NCBI RefSeq assembly: GCF_003945595.2 | Contig: NW_024104377.1 | Location: 1-64,000 of the forward strand | Direction of reading: 5' to 3' | DNA from: Pipra filicauda | Taxonomy: Eukaryota > Chordata > Aves > Passeriformes > Pipridae | Length of the DNA stretch: 64,000 bases | In this document: one piece after another, positions 15,390 to 30,329 of the stretch | Layout: every line of letters begins with the position of its first letter | Numbering within the stretch: the stretch's first letter is position 1 | The notes under the pieces: model-generated | The model's database searches: none | What the model saw: only the letters and a program-made list of their open reading frames with translations | Told to the model about the DNA's origin: nothing | Program-made: the position numbers and the translations under genes

Positions 15390-18300
15390 GGTGAGTGACT
15401 AAAAGACACCACATAGCTTCCAAAGACTGTTGGAGATGTACAACATTTTCCTGTTCTCCCATGGGAACTGTGAATTCATCTATCATTTTGACAGAATCCT
15501 TACAGAAGAGAGCACATGTCCGGATGGACATTTCAGATATCACCTGAAAGCCTTCTGAGGAAGATTTACAGCTTTTCTTTGCGGTGCCACTCATTAACAT
15601 GGCTCTTTCTTAGAAATAACCAAATTATTTCAACTGCTACATATTCTGCTTTGGTTTCAGCCTGCTTGGAAGCAAGGTCTGCTCAACATCACAGTGCCCT
15701 CTTATCCTGGCAGTAGCCTTCAACATACTTTCCATTTGCCATCAAATTCCACAGGCAAATTGTTGCAGAAGACAGCAAGACAAGACCAAATAAGAGTGGA
15801 TGTTCTTTTTACCTGCAAGGGAATCTAATCAGACTGATTCTGACTCCACTGGAGACTAAGAGCAATGCATTAGGTGAGAGAGTATTTATCAACTATCTGA
15901 AGGGACCAGTGTACTGGGACAGGGTACTGGCTTTCATGATGCAGTTGTAGCAGTAGCAGTTGTAGTAGTTCAGCCTTTTTGTCAGACAAGAACTTTAGCT
16001 CCTGAAGTCTTTGGATGCTATTATTTAAGGGATGGGGGGGAGGAAAACTAACCCAAGAGAAATAACAACCTCAAGAATTAAAAACATGAAGCCAAGGTCA
16101 AAAGCCTTCTACTGCCGATATTACAATCAAAATACTCAACAATAAAATACACTGTCACTTTTTTTTTTTGCTAGATAACTTAGCAGACTTCAATGTACAA
16201 AAGACAATTTTGCCAGAATAAATCAAAGAATCATCAGAAGAAATGCATCCATTAATGAAGGTCTGGAAAATGTGCCATTTAATAATAGACCTATAACATC
16301 CAAATAACTATTTCAGAAAGGTTTGAGAGTCAATTTACTTATAATCTAAAGAATTTAATGAACAATAAGATTTCTGATAATAGGGAACTTCATCCAGAAA
16401 AAAAATGCATAATGAAACACAACAGAGCAGAACCTCAAAGCTTAACCAAATTAGAAACAAGCATTCATTTAAATTCTGAGTGACAGTAATTTACCACTGA
16501 AACCCCTTACCACAGGATTTGGGGGTTTTAGCCATCAGACAGACCCCTGTATCAATACCTTTCCAGATACATGTCCAAAAAAAAGTGCAAAATGTAATGG
16601 GAAAGCCTGTGTAGGCAATAAAGAAGTAATTAGCATGGGCAGAAATTAGATGAACTGAATAGGCAAGACCCTTTTCAAAGCACTGAAAATTATCCCAGGT
16701 TTGTGTTTATTCAACTAGAAGAGTTTCTCACATTACATTTTGATCCCTGTAGTAAAGCTTCTAAATACTAGATAGCTCATTAGCAGGTTTAATAAGAAAT
16801 TTAAAGAGGGGAAGGAAGTATTGGAGGGGAAGGTTTTGTACTTTTTAAATTTGGAATCCTCAATAATGTTGTTCCACTTGGCAGAAAACAAAGGAAATCC
16901 TAGGCTGTGTAAACCTAATATTCTTCCAGTGCTAGTAGCATTTCTGCTGCCTCCTCCTTTCAAAGAAAGGATCTACTCCACATATTAAGTAAATCTTAAA
17001 CAAACAAAAAAAGAAAAAAACCCCAAGGTCAAAACAAAACTGGAAACCTGATTTATAGGCAGGATGGGGGTTTATCCACAATCACAGACTGTCAATGCAC
17101 ACTTCCTAAATGTTTTAGTAAAGAATTTATTAAATACAACTTGTTTATCAAAAAATCATCATAAAGGAATTTAACAGCAAACATCTCAAATTATAAGAAA
17201 TCTCAACTATTAAATAGTTCAATAATTGTAAGCCATCCTCACAAATGTAACATCTTTCTTTTTATGAAGAACATTTTTGAATCTTAAACACTTCTGTACA
17301 AACCTCAGACAATCCCAATAGATTTTTTTCTCTTTTTTTGAATCATCAGTAAATGTTCCCTGGGGCAAAGCTCACACAAAAACTACAGAATGTCTCCTGG
17401 TACTAAACCTTCTGTGAGTCAAGCTTTTAGATACTTGCAACGCTCTGGCATCAAGACGTTCATACAACTCTGAATTATTTATTCATCAATCTTTGTGCAA
17501 CTTCCCAAACACCAATGGAGACCAAGACGATTTCAGCTATTTGATGTTACATCTTCTCAAGTGGCTAAAGAGGCTATAAAGCACCCCATTGCTTAAGCCT
17601 GCCATCTCAGTTCCATTAGCAGTAAAGACCTCTCTATTCAAACTGCTAAGTAAATCCTCTGAGAGCCCGGGGACTGTTTCATGCTTGAAAGCAACTGTTA
17701 AGAATTTGACAACAACCAAACTGTTCCTATTTAATTCTTCTCCCAAGGTAAAAAGAATTATAGGTAAACATATGCCTTCATTATTTGCTTTGCTGCATTT
17801 CCATACTCAATCCCACACAAAATTGCCAGCCAAGGATTTAATGCAATCTCTTCTGTATTTCAGAGCTATTGCCTTTACAGAATGCAAAAAGCTTAATAAG
17901 GGCTGTAGAGTTGGTTAGCAAACAACTCTATTTCCTATAACGCACACTAGAGATTTTGCAAAGGTAACTTTAATAATGCAAGGAGTTTGGGAATTTTTTT
18001 TTTCAAGTCAGGATTTTCAGGTAAACCAGAATAGTTGTTAATTCATTCAATCTGCCAATAAGTATTTTTCTTTTCATTTAAAAGAAACAAAATTGATCTA
18101 TTATGGAGTACAACAACTCTAGTTTTAGTACATACACATATTTCCATAGGCTTCTTTTGAGTTAGTAATATGTATGTTAATCAAACACTAGAATATCGAG
18201 GAAAGCTTCTTAGATGCACTCAGGAATAGAGTAATATGAAAACTTTAAGCCTTTGGTCAAGTTTATTCAGAAATTAAAGAACTTCAAAGTTTTTCAATGA

Positions 18301-19262
18301 GTCCAACACTTTGTTACTTTCTTAGCGATGTACAGCGCTCTCACCCACGCAGTCACTGCGCAATCCTCCTTCTTTATGATAAAACATGAACCACTACGGA
18401 TAGAGACTAACGACTGAATGAAAATAAACACACAGTTACACTCTGTTGCCAGAGTCACCAAGTGACAAAAAGACATCACAAAGCAGCAGCAACTCCTGCA
18501 GACAGCTGCCACAGTCCTCGCACTAGAAGCCATGGACTTCTGGTCATCCCAGCCGTAAGGGCTTCAAAACAAAATGGTGCTGTGTGCTGGGAGGGCCCTG
18601 TCGAGCAGAACAACCATGCTGAGCCATAGCCCACACTGCTCTTGACTTGAGATTAACTGCAATGCAGTCTCGAGGAGTGGACACCCATTAGCATCAGCAG
18701 ACGATACAGCTCCTGCACTGCATCTCCCGCTTGAGTTTCACTCAAAAAGAATCCAAATTTGCAGGCTCCAAAATAGTGTGACAGTGCAAACTCAGATGCA
18801 AAAACCCAGGCAATTCCAGAGTTCATTTCAGAGGTACATACCTGACTCAAAATATAACATAAACGTAAGTGCTCCCTAAGAATGTAAGCAAGAGAAGGAT
18901 ATAGAGAAGTAAGTGTATTAACCCAATTAATATTTTTTTAGATTGGGACGAAAAAAACCAAACAATAAAGACCTGCAAAGAGCAGACAACCTTTCACAAG
19001 CATTTAGTCAGACTGCAATCTCATTTGGAGACAAAAAACAAGGGTTAATATTAAATAGAGGAGGAATTTTCATTTAAACGAACAAAAGAAATTCATACTT
19101 TAAAATGAAAGCTGTGGACAATTCATTAGACATTAGAAACCAAAGATTAAATCCAGATCTCTCATTAAATTTCATGGATTTGGACTTAATATACAGTAGG
19201 GCAAAAGTTACACTTACATATAGTACAACAGATAAGTCCAAAATAATTTATACAGTTCACAC

Positions 19263-19850
19263 AATCATAGAATCACAAAATAAGCTGATTTGGAAGGGAT
19301 CCATAAGGACTATCGAATCTTAGCCCTGCATAGGACAACTCCAAGTCACACCATGTGCCTGAGAGCATTGTCCAAACGCATCTTGAACTGTCAGGCTTAG
19401 TGCTGTGGCCACTTCCCTGGGAAGCCTGTTCCAGTGCCCAGCCACCCTCTGGGTGAAGAACCTTTTTCTAATATCCAATCTAAACCTCCCCCGACACAAC
19501 TTCAGACCATTACCTCAGGTCCTTTCACTGGTCACCAGAGAAGAGATCAGCATCTTCCCCTCCTCTTCCCCTCAGGAAGTTGTAGACAGCTATGAGGTCT
19601 CTCCTCAGTCTCCTCCTCTCCAGGCTCAACAGACCAAGTGCCCTCAGCCGCTCCTCATACGGCTTCCCCTCAAGGCCCTTCACCATCCTTGCCACCCTCC
19701 ACTGGACACTCTCTAATAGCTTAATGTCTTTTTTATACTGTGGTGTCCAAAACTGCACACAATGTTCAAAGTGAGGCCACAACAGTGCAGAGCAGAGCAG
19801 GACAATCACCTCCCTCAACCAGCTGGCGATGCTTTGCCTGATGCCCCTCC
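19263..19850 (-). mobile_element. CR1 LINE, 3' fragment (5'-truncated)
   Basis: On the minus strand this encodes the C-terminal end of the CR1 ORF2 reverse-transcriptase protein. Recognisable blocks are [35 protein letters not shown] and [20 protein letters not shown], followed by [11 protein letters not shown]. After the coding part, the 3' UTR runs down to a degenerate terminal ATTCTATG-like repeat at about 19263-19275. The open frame (19525-19818) is only a remnant: the reverse-transcriptase catalytic region and the endonuclease are missing, which is the normal result of 5' truncation during target-primed insertion. CR1 is the dominant LINE of bird genomes. It lies in the sense orientation within PTPRM intron 1. 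Confidence 0.93.
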
Positions 19851-20274
19851 ATAGGGGGCCCTATATGTCAGAGGACTTTTTTGACAATTAGCCCTTTATT
19901 ACAAAGGAGCAAAAACAAGATTCATATATTTAACAGGGGACAACTAATCACTGGGAAAGCTAAACCTAAAAATCAGAACCTTGAACTTTAATGCTTAAGC
20001 TAGAAGTCAAAAACAAAACTCCCAAACCATTTTTATACCATGCATCATTTATCATACTCCACTTTCTAGTGGGTTTATCACACACACCTTAGTGAGCAAA
20101 GCCCGTTATTCATTTTAATAATACTTCCTGCAAGTAAACAAGGAGGTCATGAAAACAAACATGAGCCTTGAAGACACCCAGACAGTTACTGTAAGGCTAC
20201 CTACACACTATTTAATGGAAAAGAAAGACTTCCTAGCTTAATTTAAGCAGCAAGAAAAAGCCACTACTAGCTTT

Positions 20275-20290
20275 GAAAGCTGCAGCTTTC
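20275..20290. repeat. 16-bp perfect palindrome
   Basis: GAAAGCTGCAGCTTTC is its own reverse complement. It is short enough to occur by chance in a window of this size, and no function is assigned. Confidence 0.7.
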
Positions 20291-23200
20291 CCCACCATTC
20301 AATTAGGCTTTCTTCTTTTTCCTGCACATTCACACATTAAAACTTCTTGTGCTTTTCATAAACATTTAAATAATAAATTCCCTTTTCTGCTCTGTACTGC
20401 TTAAGGAAATGGGCACAGTACAGCCTTTATATTACTTCTACGCTTTTTTGCCATGTCAAGTCTCTACAGATGCCTTGGTTGTGCTTAACGCAATACTAAA
20501 GCACTGCTGAAAGCATTATGACCGGAGCAGCAGATTAAAAGGCAGTATCTTAATAGTTGTTACTTTTCTTTTACATCAACTCTTTAGAAACATCTAAAAA
20601 CAATTTGGCATTAAAAACATCATTCTTTTTCCTTTCTAACTCATGGCTCTGTTCTAACCTACAATTCCCCTACAATGATATTTGAATAGAGTAGTGCACT
20701 AAATTACTATCTTTTGAAGAGAACAAAATATAACTAATAATATGTCATCTCATCCATGTGCATAAAGAAGCTCAAATGAGGACCTAGGTGGACTGATGCT
20801 AAAGTAAATATTTTGAGACTTCAATATATTTAGCATATTTCAAGTTTCTTGTTATTCTTCCTGAGAAAAGCTGCTCTGCTGAGGAGCTTGCTTGTTAGCA
20901 AAACTCTATTCTAATGGGAAAGAGTGGTAAACTAAGTGCACAATAAAAACAATAAATGTGTACAGTAAACTCCTTCATTCAAATGGAGATGGAAAACGAA
21001 GGTCATGATGGAGAGTGAATTATCTTAATGATATTTCTTAGGTAGATTGGCAAGGTTTTGTACATTTGTTCCATACTTTATCATCTCTATTTAGCTTCAT
21101 TAAAAACATCACAAAGTTTAATAAAAAATTTCACACACAGTAGTCAAGTACAGAGTACAAAAGCAAACAAAAAGTCTCTTGGTAAACAACCAGCCACTTA
21201 ATAGCATCAGTCTTGACACACTTTTATGTGTCACTCATAATTTTACAAAGGTTACTGCTAGACAGAGATGTCTGCTACCTTACAAATAGGGGATAAAGCT
21301 AACCAGAATCTTAGCTAGATAGTTGTTTTCTTAAGAAATTGTTCTAATAAAGCTGCTGTGATCAATGTTTTGTCGACCTTGTCCCTTATCTGCAGCCTGT
21401 AGGCTTCTCCTGGGCCAAAAGAATCTACTCCTCTGTTTACACAGTGCTGGCCATGATGCCCATTTGGTTCTGAAGAACCATCCTGCTACTCACAATGAAC
21501 AGTAACAGCTTTCTTGCTTTATATCTGCTTCCATGCTCCTTTTTTTGTGTGTTGTAGTTTAGTATTCCTAAATAATAACCAACTGCTCCTTTACACTACT
21601 GACTTGGGGGACAAGAAACTTGAGGGTTAGATGCACTATACATCACATGTATTGCTCCTAAAAAATTCAACAAGGCACAACTCATCTATATTCACGCCCC
21701 TACATCTGTATATTCCTTTCTATAATTATGATATTGTACAGTCCACAAACAGCCTAAGCACTAAATGATACACTGTAGCTGTTGCTAAGGCAGCAGCAGA
21801 TTTACATGGGTGAAATCTAGCCAGTGTACCACCCTTGTAAATTATCAATAATTACGCTGCTTCTCCATTAAGGCTGCCACAGCTAAAAAAAGAATTGAAA
21901 TCTATTTGTTCTGAAAACTTAAAGTAAAATAAAGGTCCATACAGTAAAGAGACTAAATATTTTCCAGCTTTTAGAACATTTATAACAATTATTTTTTGAA
22001 AGTGCAGCAGCGACTCATGGGCTATGTGTCAAGTCACACAAACTTCTATAGGAAAGAAAAACACCAACCCAAAACCAGTTGCGTCAAAACTGTTTCATAA
22101 CCAGTTTCACTGCAAACCATCATGCTTCATCTAGGTTAACTGCATTGCAGGTATTCCCATCTTTGGGTAGTTTCAGTACACTCCTATCTCTGTCCCTCTT
22201 TAAGTCAACACAAGTACTCAAAACAGCAAGAATTTTGAAGACTTTTCTGCATAAAAATAAGTGAAGTTTGTTTACTGTTTTTACCTAGTTGAAACACTTT
22301 CAGATGAAGAGTAAAAATAACAAAGAGTTTTTATTCTGAAGCAGATCACGGCTAAAACATTGCTAAAACACATTACTAGTCTGGCATAGAAATCTCTACA
22401 TATAACCCAATTATAATTAAGACCAACTGCGAGTCACTTAACTAAACTTTCTAGAACTTATTTCCAAAGAAGTGGCTGAGTTTATCTGTACGCAGTTTTT
22501 GGAAAACTGAAAACATACGCTCAGAAAGCTGTTATCAGAAAGTGAGTACAACTTTCTATACTCCAACACAGAGTACCAAACCATAGCAAATTATTAATAT
22601 CAGCTCAACTGATTTTATTATAAGTTCCTGCTATTATGTTAATAAAGAATTAGTGGCAAATTAGTAAGTCACAGTAGTTGCATTACAAGACAGTGATATT
22701 GAACATGATAGTTTAAATGAGACTGGTAAAATATACTTAAGCAGAACATTATTTGCATAAGGAGCTTCATAACTGATATGTCTTTTTCTAATTAAAACAA
22801 AAATTAAGCTAATTTTTTCTGCTATCTCCCAAGATCACTCCCATCTACACACAGCAGATAAGCACTCTAATCTATACTGTGTAGTATTTGTTTATTCCAA
22901 AGTTTTTCTATATTAAAGTTACAAATATTTTGCACGTGCATACAGAATTCTGTCTAAACTAGAACAATATGACTAAAACATCTGAAAACTGGGAAAATCA
23001 CCAGGACATCATTCTTCCCGTCTTAGATTACTGTCATAATTTAAGAAACGTTCAGAAAGCAGCAGTTCAGTTGCAGGTATTAGCTAAGTCAATGTAATTA
23101 AAAGCTGTTTCTCTAAACATTACAAACCAGTATTTGTAGCCATCCCTAAGGTGATTCTATTTTTCCCATATCACCCTGACTGAGAACCTGGTTTTCCCAC

Positions 23201-25095
23201 TGCAACCAGCATAACTTTAGAAGGAATAAAGAAATATTTCAATTATACCAGCAATGAAGCATACAACAAGCACTATGCTCATGAAGCAGCAACTGCACAA
23301 GAGGAAATTACGTGAGATCTAATTAATCTAAGTTTTGAAATGTCTGAGAACACAAAATAAAAAGAGGGGTGAATGTTATAGACTCTATTTAAAATATACA
23401 CAATCATAACCGTATGGATTGGTATTACACTACTATTTGGGGACAAAAAGTCTGAGCTCTATTTACAAGCTCTATTAGACACAAGCTTTGAAGAGAGGTA
23501 GATTATGTGGTACAGTTAATATTTTTGCTTTGAGATCTGCTGAACAAGTAAATAAAGAACACTGCCTCGCTTCTGTATTACTCATCAATTCACTCTTCAG
23601 AAACCCCTTGGTGCGAAGTGAGAATAAATCATTGTAAGAGTACCTATTACAGCCCTAAGCAGGAGTGGACTGTATAGTACCACAAAGAGGGAAAAATAAT
23701 CACTGAAGGTGAATTTTTTTTTAACGTTTAATTAAAGAAATAGAAAAAAATTAAACAGTCACAATAGCTGTCATATTTTTGCACGCTCATCTAACTTTGA
23801 ACAGCTGTGGCAATGTAAACTCACACCAACAGTAACAAATTCCCATCTCCGTGTTTATGTCTCTTACACTGTCTCTCGGGCTTTTATTCCTGTTTCTTCA
23901 AGTTAGTAAGATGCCAAATTCAGGAACAGCTACTGCAAGCCACCCAGTAACAAACACAGAGGAGGAGGGGGAAATCTTTTACAATAATCATCATCTTTTG
24001 ACCAACTCAAAAGATTCCTTTGAAACTACTGCAGAAGAAATAAGAGTGGAATCGAATGTAATAAACATGGAGCAGAATGAAATCAGAACTTTCTTCCATT
24101 AAAATATGACACAAGTTACACACAAAAAAAATCCCAAGAAAAGGAATTTACAGTATAAAGCACTATAACGATTACATAGATACTTTTCATAGTGCAGCTG
24201 GAATACCTTCAAGCTGGGCTGCCAGCTCTGCTTTGCAAGCACTGGTGGTTTATGCCACTATTTTGCATGCAGAGCCTCTAGAGAACTCCCTCTCCACAGC
24301 TAGTAAAGAACTGCCAGTACAATGTAAATCCACACCTTAACCTGGTGCACAGTAAATTTACCGGTACGCAAATCCTAAAAGCAAGATAATTTACCGTGTT
24401 TTTCAAATTGTTAGCCACATTGTCAATGTCTATTCAAAAGGGAATTAGTGCCATCTGACCTCACACACTAATTCCTGAGCACTCCTCTTCTGATGCTCAT
24501 AGTTGTGGCATTACTTGTTCTTCATTCAGCAGCAGTTCTTGATCTATGCCCCAGAGATCAGGGGAGATCATGATCTAACAATTCCATCTAGCCTTAAAAC
24601 ACATTATGTTACGCATTTGCAGTAAAACCAATTAACTACTGGAATTCCACTACTTACTTAATAAATATTTAAAGTCAAAAGATAATTTAGTCATCATATA
24701 TAGGGGCATTTTCTGCAAAAGGCACAATTTTATTTTAAATAATTCATTCCACATAAATGTACCCATAAAAGACTATGTGCAACACCAGCGGAAAACCACC
24801 TGTTCAATCAGAATAATAAAAACCCAAAAGACTGATTAAACAAGTTACGTTGTACAATTACACAGATAAAATCCAAAATCGCATTTCAATCACTAAACTT
24901 ACATATACCATAGAAATATTTTTCGCTGATGAAGTGACAGTTATGCAAGATCAAAGCATTTTCCCACGTTTGCCTGATGAACTAAACACCTAATTATAGC
25001 TGTAGCAATTCAGTTTAATAACGTATATACATGTTATAATTCAATAAAATAGGTATGAGAATATATTAGCTTAAGTTCAATAGTATATCTTTCAT

Positions 25096-25110
25096 TATAT
25101 ATATATATAT
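25096..25110. repeat. Short TA microsatellite
   Basis: An uninterrupted alternating T/A run of 15 bases in AT-rich intron, bounded by C on the right. Confidence 0.75.
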
Positions 25111-25794
25111 CATGTATTTTATAAGTGACAACCCACATAATCCCACACACAGATCTACCAGACTATTTCAAAACATCAGTTATTTGCTTTGTGCAATCAG
25201 CTTGCCTTATAAATGGATTGAGCATCAAATAATTATATTTTTTTAACTGACCATGTGGGGTTTGTTTATTCATTTGGGTTTTGTTTGCTTTGGCTTTTAA
25301 GTTATAAAGACTATGCCTTCCAAAGGATGTCAAAAAGAAATGAAGAGCAACACATTAGCCTCAAACTTTGCCCCAATGCAGTTTTGCGAGTATTGACAGG
25401 TCGGATAAAACCAACTAAGTCAGTAAACAGATCTATTTTAATTTCATGCTCAATTAAAAACACAGTGGGTTGCCCAGACTGAGAAGAGTGTGGAACCTTT
25501 TTTTTTTTAAAGTTTTCTAATTTTAAAGATTTTTGTAAGGGCAAACTATCATTGCAAAGAAAGAAACAACTCAATACATATTTATGGTTGAAATGCATAC
25601 AAGAACTTGAAAAAATAACTTGACATCTGTTACGGAACCAAATCTACCTGCAGGAGTGAAAAATGCATGTGCCATCAGGTGCACACAAAAAAAAGCAAGC
25701 TCTTCAGACAACATGTAATTTGTTTAGCTACAACATACTGTAACTAGTTCTCATTAAATAAACTGAAAGTTTTGAGTTTGTTGCTGGCTCTCGT

Positions 25795-25990
25795 TTCATT
25801 TCATTCTTCCCTTCCCTACACATGAAATAAATACTTCCGTAGGTTCCACATCCCTCACTCATTTTTTTTGCCTTTCTCTTTTCTCTGCCTCTGTTCTCAA
25901 TAATTTCTTGCTCTTCAGCTTTGCAGAATTCTCTACCCGTGTTTTTCCATTCCCTTTCTTTTTCTCGTTCTGTTCATACCCTCCACCTCT
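25795..25990. repeat. Pyrimidine-rich low-complexity zone
   Basis: The plus strand is strongly enriched in C and T (TTTC, CTTCCC, TTTCTCTTTTCTCTGCC, CCTTTCTTTTTCTCG) with few purine runs. It is imperfect and not a simple tandem array. Confidence 0.5.
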
Positions 25991-28900
25991 CTCCATGTTT
26001 CAAATACAGCACCACACCATGATAATCAGACAAATTCATTTAAAATATTCTAATACAAGATAAGTATAGCCACAAATACGTGGAACTGCTGTTGACAATG
26101 ATTGGAGAGAGTCATGTATCTGTGCTGGTAACAGTTTTCCCCAGCCTAAAGCTTCCTTCTCTCCCAAGCACCAAAAAACCAAGGCCGTTACCACATGCAC
26201 AAACCACTGCACCAAGATTTCTGTGAAGATGTTCCGGTCGTCAACTACTGACATGAAACAAAAGGAAAAGTAAAATGGAAACGCAAACCACCATTCATTG
26301 CTTACTCTGTTTCTCCCATGCAGGGGTAAAAGTCACTCTTACAACAAGTAACATAAAAAAAGCCACTGTAAAATTAGCCAGAATTTGAAGCTTCAAGTTG
26401 CGGCAGCATTAGCTGCTGTTCAAAATGCCCTCCTCCCAACAGCAAGCAATACTTCAACAAACAGCCACAATTACTACTAGAGTAAAAATGATGGTATATC
26501 AATGCTGAAAAAAAGAGACTAAAAGTAGCATGTTGTGTTCTGGTAGTGCCAAATAATGAGATGGCAAATGAAAAAAAAAGAAAATCTACATTTCAGAGGT
26601 TTGTTTGTGGGGTTTTTTTATTTCCCTGTTGGTCTAAGTCAAATGATAGCTCTGGGGAAATGTTCACAGATATCTTTTATGTACACTAACTCCAATATTC
26701 ACAAGTCTATTGATCTGCAAGTGTAAAGTGGTGGGGTTTTTTTAACTATTTATATTTGTCTTGCTTTGAACTGACAGTTCTTAAAATTGGCATTTACGTG
26801 TCCATATGCATGGACACACATTCAGATAATAGCAGCTACGTGACTAAATGCAGAAGCATGCTACTTAGTCTTCCGCATTTTATCCCCTGATAAGACAAAA
26901 TCAGCATGCTGTTACCTAAACCAGCAGTAACCAAATAAAAAGAACAAAGAAGGCCTTTGCAATGTTTTAAAGAACTTAAAAAAAGTCCTACACCCACTAT
27001 GCATTTTAAACAGTGTAAGAATTGCATCTGGAATCTAGATTTGATGTTGACTCAGAGCCTGTGGAGATTCTTGAAACACAAAAAGAAAGAAAGAAATTTA
27101 TTTTAGCCATTTGTGAAACCTCAGCTATAATACACCAACTCCTAATTAGAAGTCTGACACCATAATTAATTTAAACATGGAATAACCTATAACCTTATCA
27201 CTGCTCAGTGATTACTAGCAAGATGTTTTTACTGTGACTATAAACTCTAGAATTCTCTGAACACATGAACTCTAATCCCCTGGAAATGACCATTATGTGT
27301 CATCTCATTACTTAGCACATTTCTGGCAGGAACAAAATTTATTGCCGAAAGGACAAATAAGGGAAAACAACAGCAACGGAGACTTGTGTTACATAAATCT
27401 CAAAGGAACCAATACTCCTGTGAATAGCAGCATGCCTGGGATCTAAGGGGATCTAAGCATGTCTAGTCAGGCCCATTTCTCTGAGTCTTTTTTTTATTTG
27501 TTCTCCAAACAAAATGAAAGATTCAGGTTTCTACAGCACTTGGAATTAACAGAACCCTACTGAAATGGCAGCCAATGATAGTTAAATGAATTAAGAAATA
27601 AAAAAAAGTATAGGAAAGAATCTTTGGACATGGTATAATAACCTCTAGTTCCTCTACATCAGGAAAACATGTTTGTGCTTGTTGTTTCTTTCACTAACTT
27701 CTCTAGAGGCATCACTCACTCTTCCTTCCACTGTTTTAAAACTCCCCACAGAGTCTCACGGTTACAAGTAACAACATTTCTTTCCCTGCCAGTGTTATCT
27801 GGGACAAAACTCAGTTACCAATCTGTAGTTCTTATCCTCGACTACCAATTTCCCTCCACTGGGATTTTTTTTCAAATACATTTTACTCATTTTGTTGGTT
27901 CTGCAATTTGTTTTCTGTTTAGTATTGTCCTGTATTTTCTCTTTGCTGAAGTTTTTAATGGAAAAAACCACCATCAGGGAGAGCTACAGTATTCTCTGTT
28001 ACTAAACAGGAATGCTGGTACAATACAACGAAAATTTCTGCTGTGAAAGTAGTTGCCTATGCCTTTAAGCTACATGAATTTGGAAACCAAATTAAAATGT
28101 TTTCTGGAACAACTCTCTTACTTGATATAGGTCATCATTTTATTATTTGAAAAAATAACACAATCTGAAGCTGGTACAACCACATTCATTCTGAACAAAC
28201 CAGGACAGAAAACAACAGGAGTTAATATTACTGACACCCTTAAAAGTATTTGTCAACAGTATGGAAAAGTATATAGAAAAACATTCCTGACAGATGCATT
28301 TCAAATACAGTGCATTCAGAAGCCTACAGAAATTCTGTAACTTTTACCTTTTATGTTTTAATATGCGCCGGAATATTTTTCCTTGTACGAAAGCACTGCT
28401 CTAACTTACTGAGAAATTTTTAGAGCTCATATTTTGTTTTACGAGTTCATATAATACAAGGTTGTAGAACCTCCCTCCATCCTTGAAGAACTCAGAACTC
28501 AACTGGACAATCTGAGCAACACTATTTAGCTTTGAAGTTAACTCTCACAACACCCAGCAGGGGATGAGCTGGACAAGCCACAGAGGACTCTTCCTGTTTT
28601 AATTTTCTCTGACTCCAAACCCTTCCAAAAGCAACTGAAAAGGAACTGCAGCACATAAATGGAAAGTATTACAACTGATGGCTTAAAAAAAATTGCTGCT
28701 TCTACCTAGGCAGGGTATTGAGTGGAAAGGCATTTCTCCAACTCCACATCTACATTTCACAGTCTCTGGAAAGCTGTTTAGAACAGCAATATTCATTCTT
28801 TGAGGTAGAGAAATCTATTAAGTGTGGACCAAAGCTGTGTTACTTCTCCTCCTCTTGGTTTCTAGACCTGCTCCTTGAAGGCAAAGTCTGTCAAGAAATA

Positions 28901-30329
28901 TCCAGGGAAAAGCTGACAGCAAAAACCTCACAGTCAAGCCTTATTTAGCAGGTAGTGGCATTTTCTGGCTCCATCTTCTATCTCCATCTGGTGAGGCTGC
29001 CTTTCAAGATTACAGGAAGACAGTCAAAACACAATAAAGAGTGAAAGCCATAGTTGCCAAAAGTCAATCTCTTTTTAGGTCTAAATGCTAATTCCTCTGG
29101 CGTCAGATTCTACCTGTCACTGCTCAAAAGCAGGTGATGAGTGAAAGAGCTATCTCCTCAATGCAATGCTCATCATAATGACAACACAGCTCATTTGCAA
29201 TTTTTGTCTAGTAACTTCTGGTAACACACTATTCATACAAACCAATTTGGCATAAACATCAAAGTTGTATATGTATATACATTTTTGTTTGATCTAGTAC
29301 GCTATTTTTTTTAAGGATTCTTCAGCACCTTTAGTAAGTGATTTAGAAAATGGGCTGCTAGTACAGCTATGGCTAGGAGATGCAGTACACCCCTTCTTCC
29401 AACAGCATCCAGCCCAGCAGATACAGAGAGAAACCACTTCACTCACACTTACACACTTACTATGTAGGAGACAGACATTAGAAACAAAAGCTCAAGCTTA
29501 AAACTTAACTTCCAAAAAATACAAATACAAAACCAGAATCAGACATTCTTCACCAGTGATGATGTTACTTTTTGCATTTAGTCAGCAAAACAAAACTGAT
29601 TTTTCCTAATACTTTCTGACTTCATAAGCAAATAGTTAATTCCCAGTGCCATGGGATTTTGCATGCAAACACTATAGGAAAATATTTTAATACATAAACT
29701 ACGTTAATAAAGACACCTTTCAGTTTACTAACATTCTTTTAATTATGAAATGGCTCACCTATTATCATTTTTATTTCTAAGAACAGAGTTTTCTACTTGG
29801 ACCTAAGTTCTTAACTGTCCTTTGAAATGTTTGTACTGCCTAAGTATGTAAAAATACAACGGAGTTACACAGGTTTTAGCATACAAGGTCAAACCCACCA
29901 CATTTTCAAGTGCAGCACATTGCCTCTGGCAGAAACCATTAGCTGGAACTTCAGAAAATAAAATACCCATAATGCATCCAACTAGTTTTGTTGAGTTTTT
30001 TGGTGCACTTTAGAAAAACAATCCTGCCATCAACAAGTCTAAACTACTGCAGGTAATACGTTTAGGCATTATGAAAAGTTCCTTGTCTTTAACAAGAGCA
30101 CGCTTAATCAATAAAAATCTCAAAGCCAAATCGGTTTTTCTTCTTTCTTCTTGATCATACCAACTCAGAAACTCCCAATGCTACAAATTACCACTTCTAA
30201 TCCTTCTCCTACACAGTAGAGTCCCTCTTCCTTTTCAGGGAGGGTCAAGGTGAAATGCTTGTGATGTAGAGCTGAAGCCTTGCAGTTCCCTAATTACCAA
30301 GCCCTCCAGACAAGAATACTGGTGCATGT

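Larger units (their letters stand above)
1..19262. other. Intronic stretch without recognised genes or dispersed repeats
   Basis: AT-rich single-copy-looking sequence. Visible items are A runs (A13 at 4381-4393 and an A-rich tract at 15353-15389), a 30-bp near-perfect palindrome at 11935-11964 and a TAAT-rich stretch near 8690-8945. The largest open frame (154 codons, minus strand, 6697-7161) has no recognisable domain and is treated as chance. Confidence 0.6.

Noticed and set aside
27669..28046. 125-codon plus-strand frame with hydrophobic segments
   Set aside because: The hydrophobicity reflects T-rich DNA; no family is recognised and no splice signals frame it convincingly.
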